64,000 nt of DNA from Woeseiaceae bacterium (GCA_024640345.1 JAHEFD010000005.1:37088-101087); one strand, 5' to 3'. Positions 49,640-58,322 are shown, counted from the stretch's first letter. The notes: a model not told the origin generated them from the sequence alone. Translations and numbers: made by a program.

Positions 49640-51079
49640 ATGATAAATAATATGAAATTCAAATACTTAACGCCTATCCTGTTCGCCTGCACTGTTTCCG
49701 GCGTAGCGAACGCCGCCTCATTGCTGGAGGTTTACCAGCAAGCATTGCAAAGCGACCCCCTTATTCACGAGGCAGAAGCAAGGCGCATGGCTACCTACGA
49801 GGCCGTCCCGCAGGCACGCGGTTCGTTGCTGCCACAGCTTAACGCTCGTGGCTCGTGGTCCAAAGGCTCGAATACCGGCCTGCAAAGCTTCCAGCAGGAA
49901 GTTTCGCCGGGTGTTATTGAGTTTCGTACGGTTGAAACCGAATCAGATTTCGATTCGTTCGGCTGGAATGCCGAATTGCGCCAGACCGTTTTCCGCTGGG
50001 ACCAGTTCGTTGGTCTGAAGCAAGCCACGAAACGGGTTGCGAAAGCCGAAGTTGATTTCGAAGCGGCACAGCAGGATTTGATTGTCCGGGTTGTTCGTCG
50101 ATATTTTGCCGTTCTGGGCGCTGAGGACCGGCTGACGTCGATCCACGCGGACCGCCTGGCCATTGCACGACAGCTGGAGCAGGCAAAGCAAAGATTTGAC
50201 GTGGGCCTCATTGCCATTACTGATGTGCAGGAATCCCAGGCCGCCTATGACCAGTCGATCGCCTCGGAAATTCAGGCGAAGCGCGAGCTGGCGACGGCAA
50301 GAGAACTGCTGCGCGAAATTACCGGCGAATACACGCCGGTTTTGTCGGCACCGGGAGATTCATTTCCTTTGCTGTCACCCGCCCCAACCGATGAAGGCAG
50401 CTGGATAGACATGGCGATGGACCAGAATCTGGCACTGGTCTCAAGTCGCTTCGACGAAGAAATTGCTCGAGACGAAATATCTTTTCGCAAGACCGGGCAT
50501 TACCCGACACTGGATCTGGTCGCGAATTACGATACCAGCGACACCGACATCAGCAATGCGACAATCGCCGGAGCGTTGAGCCCCAACCCCAATTTCCCGA
50601 CAGACAACACCAGGGATTCGATTTCCGTTCAGTTCACAGTGCCATTATTTCAAGGCGGGCGAACGTCCTCGAGGGTGCGCGAGGCAGTTTACCTGCACCG
50701 TGCAAGCCGCGAGCAACTGCAGCGCGTATCCCGCGAAACAGAGCGAGCGACGCGCGATGCCTACCTTGGAGTGCTTTCGGAAATCAGTCGCGTCAATGCA
50801 CTAAGGCAGGCAGTGGCATCCAGTCGCACTGCACTTGAGGCCACACAGGCGGGCTTTGAAGTTGGCACCCGAACGATCGTCGATGTTCTTAATTCGCAGC
50901 GCTCACTCTATATCGCTATCACGAATTATTACCAGAGTCGCTATACCTACATCGGCAACGTGCTGTCACTGAAACTTGCCGCAGGCTCGCTTCAGATTCA
51001 GGACCTCGAGGAAATCGACAAGTTCCTGGCCGAGCGGCGCCCGCCCGAAGAGGTCATTGCCGAGGAAGAAAACCAGTAG
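49640..51079 (+). CDS. tolC: TolC family outer-membrane channel protein
   Basis: 479 residues. Signal peptide (about 3-25, ending ANA), then mature ASLLEVYQQALQSDP, a hallmark start of TolC. Two internal repeats with long helices (coiled-coil barrel) follow, each with the family's outer-membrane efflux pattern (e.g. VTQ-type ITDVQESQAAYD and VDVLNSQRSLY). TolC forms the exit duct for efflux pumps and type I secretion. No inner-membrane partner is beside it. ATG at 49640 has GGAA upstream. ATG at 49652 is an alternative. It is convergent with waaA. Confidence 0.95.
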   Translation: MINNMKFKYLTPILFACTVSGVANAASLLEVYQQALQSDPLIHEAEARRMATYEAVPQARGSLLPQLNARGSWSKGSNTGLQSFQQEVSPGVIEFRTVETESDFDSFGWNAELRQTVFRWDQFVGLKQATKRVAKAEVDFEAAQQDLIVRVVRRYFAVLGAEDRLTSIHADRLAIARQLEQAKQRFDVGLIAITDVQESQAAYDQSIASEIQAKRELATARELLREITGEYTPVLSAPGDSFPLLSPAPTDEGSWIDMAMDQNLALVSSRFDEEIARDEISFRKTGHYPTLDLVANYDTSDTDISNATIAGALSPNPNFPTDNTRDSISVQFTVPLFQGGRTSSRVREAVYLHRASREQLQRVSRETERATRDAYLGVLSEISRVNALRQAVASSRTALEATQAGFEVGTRTIVDVLNSQRSLYIAITNYYQSRYTYIGNVLSLKLAAGSLQIQDLEEIDKFLAERRPPEEVIAEEENQ

Positions 51080-51089
51080 TTGTCGAGCG

Positions 51090-52361
51090 CTAGGCGGTTT
51101 CTCCAACGAGCGGCTCGAGAAGGGTCAGAAGCCGCTCCAGGGAACCCTTGTTCTGGCGAACGATTTCCATTCCGCGGGCACCTATGTCTTCTGCAACTTT
51201 CCGGTCCGCAAAGAGATCGGCGACGGCGTGTCCAAGCTGGCCGGCATTGTTGACGGTGATCGACGCACCCAGCCGTTCGAACATATTCGCAATGTCCTGT
51301 GTATTGAACAGATAGGGACCGGTAATAACCGGCAGGCCCAGCGCGGCGGGTTCCAGCAGGTTGTGTCCACCGACCGGGACCAGCGTGCCGCCGACAAAAG
51401 CAACGTCTGCGGCAGCGTAAAACAACGGAACCTCTCCCATCGTATCAACCAGGTAAACTTCGGTATCAGTTGTGCAAGGCAGGCCATCTGTTCGTGACAC
51501 GAATCGATAACCCTCCCGGTGCAGGTAGGTTCTGACTGCAGCAAACCTCTCCGGATGTCTTGGTATCAAAACGAGCGTCGCATCAGGGAACCGTTCCTGA
51601 ACCACCTTGTGCGCGTGCAGCACCATCTGTTCCTCGCGATCATGTGTGCTGGCGGCAACCCAGACCAGTCGATCGTCAAAGTTGTCGCGACGTAGCACAG
51701 CACCCCTTTCGGGCAGATCTTCAGGCAGCTCGATATCGAACTTGATATTCCCCGTCACCCAGGTCCGCTCCGGCGCGGCACCCAGAGACCGGAACCTGTC
51801 TGCATCGACCTGCGATTGCGCTGCAATTACGATTCCGTGTGACAGGGTCTCTCTGAAGAGCGGCAGGAATTTGCGATAGCTTTTGGCCGACTTTGGCGAG
51901 ATTCTTGCGCTCACCAGTACCAGCGGGATATTGCGGCGCCCGCACTCGTGATAAAGATTCGGCCAGATTTCCGTTTCCATGATGAGCGCAATATCGGGCT
52001 CGATGGAATTGAAGAAACTCGTCACGGCACCCGGCGTTTCAAACGGAATGTAACAGTGCTCAACGGTATCGCCGAAAAGGAGCTTCACTCTCGCGGCACC
52101 TGTCGGTGTAACGGTGGTAATCAGCAAATGCCTGTCAGGAAATCGCTCCGCCAGTGCGTTGACAAGTGGGACAGAAGCCTGCACCTCACCAACTGATACG
52201 GCATGCACCCAGATGCAGCCCCCGATGAGCCGCGGATAGTTCCTCCCGAAACGCTGGCCGACCCGATCCCAGTAGCTCCGGTTTCCAATCCCGCGGAATA
52301 ACCAGTAACAGGCGAACACCGGCAGTAGAAGGTACGTCAAAATGGAATATGCGATGCGCAT
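51090..52361 (-). CDS. waaA: 3-deoxy-D-manno-octulosonic acid transferase
   Basis: 423 residues of GT30 type. An N-terminal membrane anchor (about 4-23), the HAVSVGEVQA stretch in the N-domain, TTVTPTGA, and a C-domain with VLIPRHPERF and GHNLLEPAALGLPVITGP. WaaA adds Kdo from CMP-Kdo to lipid IVA on the inner face of the membrane. It uses Kdo made by KdsD and KdsC (9.4-10.9 kb). It follows hldE by 29 bp on the same strand, so Kdo and heptose steps are co-expressed. Confidence 0.96.
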   Translation of the reverse strand: MRIAYSILTYLLLPVFACYWLFRGIGNRSYWDRVGQRFGRNYPRLIGGCIWVHAVSVGEVQASVPLVNALAERFPDRHLLITTVTPTGAARVKLLFGDTVEHCYIPFETPGAVTSFFNSIEPDIALIMETEIWPNLYHECGRRNIPLVLVSARISPKSAKSYRKFLPLFRETLSHGIVIAAQSQVDADRFRSLGAAPERTWVTGNIKFDIELPEDLPERGAVLRRDNFDDRLVWVAASTHDREEQMVLHAHKVVQERFPDATLVLIPRHPERFAAVRTYLHREGYRFVSRTDGLPCTTDTEVYLVDTMGEVPLFYAAADVAFVGGTLVPVGGHNLLEPAALGLPVITGPYLFNTQDIANMFERLGASITVNNAGQLGHAVADLFADRKVAEDIGARGMEIVRQNKGSLERLLTLLEPLVGETA

Positions 52362-52390
52362 ATCAGGAATGTTCGACAGCGGCTTCGATA

Positions 52391-53809
52391 CTAGCCACGC
52401 AGCTTGTCGATAATCCTGCTGGACGACTGGCCTTCGCGGAAGGCCAGGACGCGCACTTCTCCGCCATTGGTCAGGACATCCCTTGATCCGGCTATTTCAT
52501 CGGGTCGATAGTCCCCGCCCTTTACCAGGACGTCCGGCAACACAGCCTGGATAAGTCTTTCCGGCGTATCTTCCGAGAACGGTACGACCCAATCGACGGA
52601 AGCCAGGCCAGCCAGCACAGCCATTCGATCATGCAGTTCGTTAACCGGCCGTGATTCACCTTTGAGTCGGCGAACGGAATCGTCGTCGTTGATCGCGACA
52701 ACCAGGCGGTCACCCAGACTCTTGGCTTCCTCGAGATACGCCACGTGGCCCGCATGCAAAACGTCGAAACAACCGTTTGTCATGACAATTCGTTCGTTAC
52801 GCTCACGAGCTTCACTGACGAGTGGCAGGAGTGCATCTTCGGATACCAATCCCCGGCCACCCTGGCCACGTCGATGCAGCGCAACCTGCAACTCTGAGGG
52901 CGTCACCGATGCAACGCCGATCTTGCCAACAACAAGGCCGGCGGCGAGGTTTGATAACTGCGCAGCAGATTTCAGGCTTTCTCCGCTTGCCAGTGCCGCC
53001 GCCATCACTGCGATTACCGTATCACCGGCACCCGTAACGTCGAAGACCTCCAGTGCTCTTGTAGGCAGGAACTCGGGTTCGTCGTTGCCATCGATCAGCA
53101 ACATGCCCTTCTCGCTTCTGGTAACGAGCAGCGCGGAAAGGTCCAGCTGCAGAAGCATGGCCCGCGCTTTCGTAACCAGCTCCGCATCACTCGCGCACGG
53201 ACCGGCAACTGCCTCGAACTCACCCTGGTTGGGCGTTAGCAGCGTCGCTCCGCGATATTTTTCGAAATCCCGGCCTTTCGGATCGACGAATACCGGCACG
53301 CCGGCTTTTCGGCAGCGTTTGATCATTGCTGCGACGTCATCGAGCCCCCCTTTGCCGTAGTCTGAAAGAACCACTGCATCGGCCTTGCCCAGGTGCCCGG
53401 CAAGTTCCCGGGTCAACGCGTCGCTGCCTTGTTGCGTCGCTTCTTCCCGGTCAAGCCTGATAAGTTGCTGGCCACGGCTCTGCACCCGGGTCTTGGTAAT
53501 TGTCGGCCAACCCGCCAACCGCGTGAAATGACAATCTACGCTGCTGCCCTTCAGGGCGACTTCCAGCGCAGTACCCTCATCATCATTTCCGACGATGCCA
53601 AGTAGTGTCGTATTGACCGCCAGCCGCGACAGGTTTACTGCGACATTGGCTGCGCCGCCGGCGCGATCCTCGCTTTGGCGGACATGAACAACCGGAACCG
53701 GCGCTTCAGGGGATATACGGCTCGTCCCGCCGAACAGGTACCTGTCCAGCATGACGTCCCCGACGACAACGACCGAGGCGCGGGAAAAATCAGGAATTGA
53801 AATGGTCAC
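52391..53809 (-). CDS. hldE: Bifunctional heptose-7-phosphate kinase / heptose-1-phosphate adenylyltransferase
   Basis: 472 residues in two domains. The N-terminal ribokinase-type kinase (1-about 320) has VVVGDVMLDRYLFG and the DVTGAGDTVIAVMAA anion hole with the catalytic Asp. The C-terminal nucleotidyltransferase (about 340-472) has TNGCFDVLHAGHVAYL. Both halves are complete. It makes ADP-glycero-manno-heptose for the LPS inner core from the GmhA product. The ADP-heptose epimerase and heptosyltransferases are outside the window. It lies 25 bp downstream of a possible small ORF and 232 bp after nrdJb. Confidence 0.97.
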   Translation of the reverse strand: MTISIPDFSRASVVVVGDVMLDRYLFGGTSRISPEAPVPVVHVRQSEDRAGGAANVAVNLSRLAVNTTLLGIVGNDDEGTALEVALKGSSVDCHFTRLAGWPTITKTRVQSRGQQLIRLDREEATQQGSDALTRELAGHLGKADAVVLSDYGKGGLDDVAAMIKRCRKAGVPVFVDPKGRDFEKYRGATLLTPNQGEFEAVAGPCASDAELVTKARAMLLQLDLSALLVTRSEKGMLLIDGNDEPEFLPTRALEVFDVTGAGDTVIAVMAAALASGESLKSAAQLSNLAAGLVVGKIGVASVTPSELQVALHRRGQGGRGLVSEDALLPLVSEARERNERIVMTNGCFDVLHAGHVAYLEEAKSLGDRLVVAINDDDSVRRLKGESRPVNELHDRMAVLAGLASVDWVVPFSEDTPERLIQAVLPDVLVKGGDYRPDEIAGSRDVLTNGGEVRVLAFREGQSSSRIIDKLRG

Positions 53810-53834
53810 GGCGCCAGATGTTACTACAGACCGT

Positions 53835-54026
53835 TTACCGGTTCGCGGCTAAAGCCCGATTTGCCCATAGTTTGAGCGCCATGTTATCTGCCTGCACAAA
53901 CTGACCCTTACCGTCTAAATACCAGGCGGTAAGGAATCCGCCTTGAAAGTAACTGGAACCGCGACAGGTGGTCGCAGACTTCAGAATCACGCATTCACAA
54001 ATTGAATCAATGACGCGGTATTGCAC
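53835..54026 (-). CDS. Possible small ORF between nrdJb and hldE, unknown
   Basis: 63 codons from a GTG at 54026, starting 15 bp after the nrdJb stop and ending 25 bp before hldE. It fills the gap almost exactly. The residue pattern is protein-like in its second half (YFQGGFLTAWYLDGKGQF), with a Cys cluster CECVILKSATTC at 10-21. There is no clear ribosome-binding site, and I know no family. GC at third positions is lower than in its neighbours. It could equally be spacer that happens to be open. Confidence 0.35.
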   Translation of the reverse strand: MQYRVIDSICECVILKSATTCRGSSYFQGGFLTAWYLDGKGQFVQADNMALKLWANRALAANR

Positions 54027-54041
54027 CGCCCGGGGCAGCCG

Positions 54042-54755
54042 TCAGCCGCACTTACTGTCGCCACACGACAGGCAGGTCATACACCCGTCCATCATGATTA
54101 ATGCAACCGTGCTGCATTTGTTACACAGCTGGGCGCCTTCAGGGTATTCGCTTTTCGAGAAAGCGTCGCGCTGCTTCGAGCTCTCTTCGAATTCAGCACG
54201 CTTCTCAGCAATCAGTTTTTGTTGGGCCTCATCCAATTCCGGGCGGGCAAGCAAACCGATCGATATAAGGTGCTTTTCAACGATGTACCCCAATTCGGCA
54301 ATAATGGATGGCATGAATTTTCCGCCGGGCTGCCAGTAGCCCCCTCGAGGATCGAAAACTGCCTTAAGCTCGTCGACGAGGAATGTCACGTCGCCGCCCT
54401 TGCGGAAAACCGCCGAAATAATCCGGGTCAATGCAACGATCCACTGATAATGGTCGAGATTCTTCGAGTTAATAAATATTTCGAATGGCCGGCGTTTTTC
54501 GTGCTCCGTGCCTTCATTCAGAATAATGTCATTAACGGTTACGTACATCGCATGGTCAGAAACCGGCGTTTTAACTTTGTAGGTCGACCCGACCAGCATC
54601 TCCGGACGCTCAAGCTTTTCATGCATCCGAATAACTTCGGCACCACCCTCCGTCATTTCGCGACGAAACTCGGGGCGCGCTGCTCCAACGGGTTTATCTT
54701 CCGGCTTGTTAACCGCGTAACCAACAATCTTGTTTTCTATCTTTAGCCTGCTCAT
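54042..54755 (-). CDS. nrdJb: Class II ribonucleotide reductase, small C-terminal subunit (NrdJb, TSCPD domain)
   Basis: 237 residues. It holds a TSCPD domain (about 60-160; PGGKFMPSIIAELGYIVEKH) and ends in a cysteine pattern LCNKCSTVALIMMDGC followed by CLSCGDSKCG, likely a zinc ribbon that also supplies the cysteines that reduce the active site. Together with NrdJa it makes a split B12-dependent reductase like that of Pseudomonas aeruginosa. It starts 241 bp after the nrdJa stop. The two are normally almost touching, so the gap is odd (see 54752-54961). Confidence 0.9.
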   Translation of the reverse strand: MSRLKIENKIVGYAVNKPEDKPVGAARPEFRREMTEGGAEVIRMHEKLERPEMLVGSTYKVKTPVSDHAMYVTVNDIILNEGTEHEKRRPFEIFINSKNLDHYQWIVALTRIISAVFRKGGDVTFLVDELKAVFDPRGGYWQPGGKFMPSIIAELGYIVEKHLISIGLLARPELDEAQQKLIAEKRAEFEESSKQRDAFSKSEYPEGAQLCNKCSTVALIMMDGCMTCLSCGDSKCG

Positions 54756-54961
54756 TGCCCTAGTCCCGATTCCTGCCCCAACTTCTGCGGCGCTTGATGC
54801 CTGATTCCGGCCTGGCTCTCGCCGTACCCATCAAAACCTGTTGATCTGCATCCGCTGAATTCTGTAAAAATGGGCTCAGCCAGCTCCTGGACTGATCCCG
54901 TAATTTGTCGGCCAACCAGCCTGACCGCCTTTCCCAAACCTGGCGCTGATTCATCGATCAG
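54752..54961 (-). CDS. Possible small ORF between nrdJa and nrdJb, unknown
   Basis: The frame is open from inside nrdJa to 54752, where its TGA overlaps the nrdJb ATG as ATGA. After the nrdJa stop no ATG, GTG or TTG occurs in this frame. A CTG at 54961 with AAGGGA six bases before it would give 69 residues containing SAPGLGKAVRLVGRQITGSV and ELAEPIFTEFSGC. The composition is ordinary for a protein. A competing frame (ATG at 54954, 64 codons, ending 54760) is rich in Arg, Ser and Trp and looks like a shadow. No family is recognised. Confidence 0.35.
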   Translation of the reverse strand: MIDESAPGLGKAVRLVGRQITGSVQELAEPIFTEFSGCRSTGFDGYGESQAGIRHQAPQKLGQESGLGQ

Positions 54962-54995
54962 GCCACTTCCCTTACATCCAATGCCTTTGCCCTGC

Positions 54996-57152
54996 TCAGA
55001 ATTTTCCGTAATAGCCTTCTTTGAGTGCATCAAAGAGGTTCGCTGCTGTATGCACCTCTCCATCGTACTCAATCTCTTCGTCCCCCTTGAGTTCGAGGGT
55101 TGACCCGTCGTCCAGGGTAAACGTGTAAATCGTCTTCTTCAGGTCCTGCTCCTTAACCAACACGCCCTGGAATGCTTCCGGGTTAAAGCGGAACGTCGTG
55201 CACCCCTTCAGGCCCTGCTCGTAGGCATACATGTAGATGCTCTTGAAATCTTCATACGGGTAGTCGGTGGGGACATTCGCCGTCTTCGAAATAGACGAAT
55301 CAATCCACTTCTGCGCCGCTGCCTGGATATCGACATGCGCCGTCGGTGTCACATCCTCCGCGGTAATGAAATAGTCAGGCAACGCATCTTCAGGCCGTGC
55401 ATTTTCCTCTGCCGTTGGCATCGAATGCATATTGACCAGCTCACGATAAGCGAGCATCTCGAAAGAGAATACGTCAACCTTTTCCTTTGATTTCTTACCT
55501 TCTCGAATCACATTCCTGAAATAGTGATGTGCAAAACTGGGCTCAATGCCATTACTTGCGTTGTTCGCGAGTGAGAGTGAAATCGTGCCTGTCGGTGCGA
55601 TCGAGCTGTGGTGTGTAAACCGCGATCCAACCTTCGCTAATTCCGCAACCAGTTCAGGTGCTACCGTTGCAATTCGTTGCATATACCGGCTGTATCGGCT
55701 GTGAAGAATCCGTCCCGGTATTTTGTCGCCGGCCTTGTATCCGTCAACAGCCATTTCCGGTCGCTTGGCCAGCATCTCGCCGGTAACTTCGAACTCCTCT
55801 GTCATGATCGGTGCCGGACCTTTTTCCCTTGCAAGCTCCAGGCCCATTTCCCATCCTGCCAGGGCGAGTTGCTTGGCTACTTCTTCTGTAAACCGTACAG
55901 CGTCAGGCTCTCCATATTTCATCCGCAACATCGTGATCGTTGATCCGAGACCAAGGAAGCCCATTCCATGACGGCGCTTGCGCAATATCTCTTCCCGCTG
56001 CAGCGGCAGCGGCAATCCGTTGATCTCGACGACATTGTCCAGCATGCGTGTGAATACCTTCACAACCTTGCGGAACTCGTCCCAGTCGAACCGCGCACCA
56101 TCAGAAAATGGCCCTACGACAAACTTGGTTAAATTGATGGATCCCAGCAGACAAGAACCATAGGGAGGCAATGGTTGCTCCCCGCACGGATTGGTCGCAC
56201 GGATATTTTCTGCAAACCAGTTATTGTTCATCTCGTTCACTTTATCGATCAGAACAAAACCCGGCTCGGCAAAGTCATACGTCGATGCCATGATGACATC
56301 CCAAACGCGACGCGCCGGTAAGGACTTGTAGATCTTGCAGCAAACCAATCCGTCATCGTTCCGAACGTAATTGTCCGGTTCCGGCCATTCACGCCAGACA
56401 AACTGGCTGCCGTCGTTTATATCAAGATTGTCCTGTCTTTTCTCTTTCGGCGTAATCGGAAAGGCGAGTTGCCAATCGCTGTCACTCTTGACCGCCTGCA
56501 TGAACTCATCTGTCACCAGCAGCGACAAATTGAACTGCCGCAGACGACCGTCTTCACGCTTCGCCCGAATGAATTCCATTACATCCGGGTGACCGACATC
56601 AAATGTGCCCATCTGGGCGCCGCGTCTGCCACCGGCAGACGACACCGTGAAGCACATCTTGTCGTAGATATCCATGAACGACAGCGGGCCCGACGTGTAC
56701 GCGCCGGCACCGGTCACATAGGCGCCCTTCGGACGCAGCGTCGAAAATTCATAACCGATGCCACAGCCTGCCTTCAAGGTGAGCCCTGCTTCGTGAACCT
56801 TGTTAAGGATGTTGTCCATCGAATCGGCGACGGTACCGGACACGGTACAGTTGATCGTGGATGTCGCCGGCTTGTGTTCCTGTGCGCCCGCGTTGGAAAT
56901 TATTCTTCCGGCTGGAATGGCGCCCGAGCGCAATGCCCATAGAAACTCCGTATAACAGTCTTCGCGCAGTGATTCAGCTTCCACATCAGCCAGCGCTCTC
57001 GCGACACGCTTGTACGTGTCATCGATTTTTTCATCGATGACTGTACCGTCCTTGGAACAAAGCCTGTATTTGGCGCTCCATATGTCGAGCGATGCTGGTT
57101 GAAACGTAATATCGGCCACTGAGTGTGCCTGAAAATTTACTGCGGACTTCAT
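54996..57152 (-). CDS. nrdJa: Adenosylcobalamin-dependent ribonucleotide reductase, large subunit (NrdJa)
   Basis: 718 residues from the ATG at 57152, which has AAGGA five bases upstream and gives MKSAVNFQAHSVADITFQ. Starts at 57200 and 57248 are also open. Class II features are visible: redox Cys102 in NCTVSG, the radical-site loop NPCGEQPLPP with Cys323, and GRRGAQMGTFDVGHPD. It reduces ribonucleotides with B12 as radical source, so needs no oxygen. The C-terminal TSCPD part is encoded separately by nrdJb. A NrdR-box-like palindrome stands 145 bp upstream. Confidence 0.94.
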   Translation of the reverse strand: MKSAVNFQAHSVADITFQPASLDIWSAKYRLCSKDGTVIDEKIDDTYKRVARALADVEAESLREDCYTEFLWALRSGAIPAGRIISNAGAQEHKPATSTINCTVSGTVADSMDNILNKVHEAGLTLKAGCGIGYEFSTLRPKGAYVTGAGAYTSGPLSFMDIYDKMCFTVSSAGGRRGAQMGTFDVGHPDVMEFIRAKREDGRLRQFNLSLLVTDEFMQAVKSDSDWQLAFPITPKEKRQDNLDINDGSQFVWREWPEPDNYVRNDDGLVCCKIYKSLPARRVWDVIMASTYDFAEPGFVLIDKVNEMNNNWFAENIRATNPCGEQPLPPYGSCLLGSINLTKFVVGPFSDGARFDWDEFRKVVKVFTRMLDNVVEINGLPLPLQREEILRKRRHGMGFLGLGSTITMLRMKYGEPDAVRFTEEVAKQLALAGWEMGLELAREKGPAPIMTEEFEVTGEMLAKRPEMAVDGYKAGDKIPGRILHSRYSRYMQRIATVAPELVAELAKVGSRFTHHSSIAPTGTISLSLANNASNGIEPSFAHHYFRNVIREGKKSKEKVDVFSFEMLAYRELVNMHSMPTAEENARPEDALPDYFITAEDVTPTAHVDIQAAAQKWIDSSISKTANVPTDYPYEDFKSIYMYAYEQGLKGCTTFRFNPEAFQGVLVKEQDLKKTIYTFTLDDGSTLELKGDEEIEYDGEVHTAANLFDALKEGYYGKF

Positions 57153-57296
57153 CTGGTCCTTTTCTCCCTGAATTCCCTTTGGAGACCCCAACTTCCCCAT
57201 TAATTCACCCAAAAAAGAGCGAATAGTTTCCCGCTCGCCGCTGCCCAAATCTCAAGCGGCAAGTGCCAAACTGGCGTGTGATTCTCGTTATTGCAG

Positions 57297-57312
57297 GCAC
57301 AAGATATTGTGC
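57297..57312. promoter_or_regulatory. NrdR-box-like palindrome upstream of nrdJa
   Basis: GCACAAGATATTGTGC is a palindrome close to the NrdR consensus (acaCwAyATmTwGtgt), differing only at the pyrimidine position. NrdR represses ribonucleotide reductase genes when dATP is high. Real sites normally come as two boxes about 31 bp apart, and no clear partner stands at that distance. Confidence 0.55.
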
Positions 57313-57558
57313 TTGTTAAATGTCAAGATTATGCCTGCGGACCGCTACTGTCAAGGCCTAGATTGATTTTTTCCTGAGGTACTTAATTTCGAAAAAACAA
57401 TGACTTACAAAACCTACTGCAAAAACCTCTTTAAATTCATAGACAAAAAAATGACACTATTGTGAAATTTGCAATCCACAACATCTAGTGCCATTAAGTT
57501 AAACAGCAATGCACCGTCTTTTGCAGTAAATTTATGCGTTTTTCGGCGCTTTTTCCGC

Positions 57559-57588
57559 CTTGAATTCGAATTTACAGGCCCAATTTAT
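57559..57588 (+). promoter_or_regulatory. Heat-shock sigma-32-type promoter for hsp20
   Basis: CTTGAAT (57559-57565), then 13 bp, then CCCAATTTAT (57579-57588). This matches the sigma-32 pattern CTTGAAA-N11-16-CCCCATNT with one or two changes. Transcription would start about 65 bp before the hsp20 ATG, which fits the product. Confidence 0.6.
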
Positions 57589-57658
57589 TCGCTCATTCCA
57601 GCCCGACGGACAAGACGTTTGCAGGGCAGAAACAGAAGCGAAATGAGGAGTTTGTGAA

Positions 57659-58108
57659 ATGAACATAAGCAGATTTGAACCCTGGGGCCTGGTCAACGTA
57701 TTGCATCGCGACCTGGACCAGATCGCAGCTCGACGATTCGGGCTGTCTGATGCCGAAGACAATGGCCACAGCATTGCCGACTGGCTGCCAGCCGTCGATA
57801 TCGTCGAGGAAAAAGAACGATTTGTACTGCGCGCCGACTTGCCGGGCGTCAAGGCAGACGACATAGACGTCAATATGGAAAATGGCGTGCTGAGCATATC
57901 CGGTCAACGCGTTACCGAGACCTCCGATGATACCGATGGTGTCCGGCGGCTCGAACGCACCAGCGGAAAGTTCTACCGCCGCTTCACGTTGCCCGAGACC
58001 GCGAATCCCGACGACATCTCGGCCAAAAGCGACAACGGCATACTCGAAGTCGTCATTCCCAAGCAGGCGCGGGTAAAATCGCGGCGCATTGCCGTCCAGT
58101 CCTCCTGA
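57659..58108 (+). CDS. Small heat-shock protein Hsp20
   Basis: 149 residues. The alpha-crystallin domain covers about 40-140: WLPAVDIVEEKERF opens it, the AKSDNGILEVVIPK motif (A-x-x-x-n-G-v-L) closes it, and a short tail follows. A loose N-terminal region with aromatic residues precedes it. Such proteins bind unfolding proteins and keep them ready for refolding. Good GAGG site upstream. The gene is preceded by a sigma-32-type promoter and followed by a long perfect hairpin, then degP. Confidence 0.95.
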   Translation: MNISRFEPWGLVNVLHRDLDQIAARRFGLSDAEDNGHSIADWLPAVDIVEEKERFVLRADLPGVKADDIDVNMENGVLSISGQRVTETSDDTDGVRRLERTSGKFYRRFTLPETANPDDISAKSDNGILEVVIPKQARVKSRRIAVQSS

Positions 58109-58143
58109 TAAGCCGACAACGCGAGGGAGCGCGACGATCGGTG

Positions 58144-58178
58144 CCCGCCCGGCATCTCTTTAGTTGATGCCGGGCGGG
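58144..58178. other. Perfect 13-bp inverted repeat after hsp20
   Basis: CCCGCCCGGCATC (58144-58156), nine-base loop, GATGCCGGGCGGG (58166-58178). It lies 36 bp after the hsp20 stop. The following bases carry no T-run, so it is at most a Rho-assisted or processing signal. Confidence 0.75.
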
Positions 58179-58200
58179 GACCAGGTAGCGCCGGATGGAA

Positions 58201-58234
58201 CTTTTGGCAGGCAAACCCGGTCCCCTGCCAAAAG
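58201..58234. other. Perfect 11-bp inverted repeat upstream of degP
   Basis: CTTTTGGCAGG (58201-58211), 12-base loop, CCTGCCAAAAG (58224-58234). It is 22 bp after the previous hairpin and about 90 bp before the degP start. It could be an operator, a terminator relic or a leader hairpin. The A/T ends are consistent with a weak two-way terminator. Confidence 0.6.
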
Positions 58235-58322
58235 AGCTATTATTTTGTCAGACACAGCAGAACCGGTCTGCAAGACAATATTGTGAGATGAGGAAGAAGC
58301 GTTGAAGGAAAATGGAGAGACC

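Larger units (their letters stand above)
57153..57658. promoter_or_regulatory. Divergent intergenic region nrdJa / hsp20
   Basis: About 506 bp without a convincing gene, unusually AT-rich in its middle (57400-57540). It contains a NrdR-like box on the nrdJa side, a second partial box at 57476-57491 and a heat-shock-type promoter before hsp20, listed separately. If nrdJa starts at 57248 the gap shrinks to 410 bp. Confidence 0.6.

Noticed and set aside
54760..54954. ATG-started 64-codon frame between nrdJa and nrdJb
   Set aside because: Composition rich in Arg, Ser and Trp looks out of frame, and its stop is not coupled to nrdJb. The competing CTG-start frame is more protein-like.
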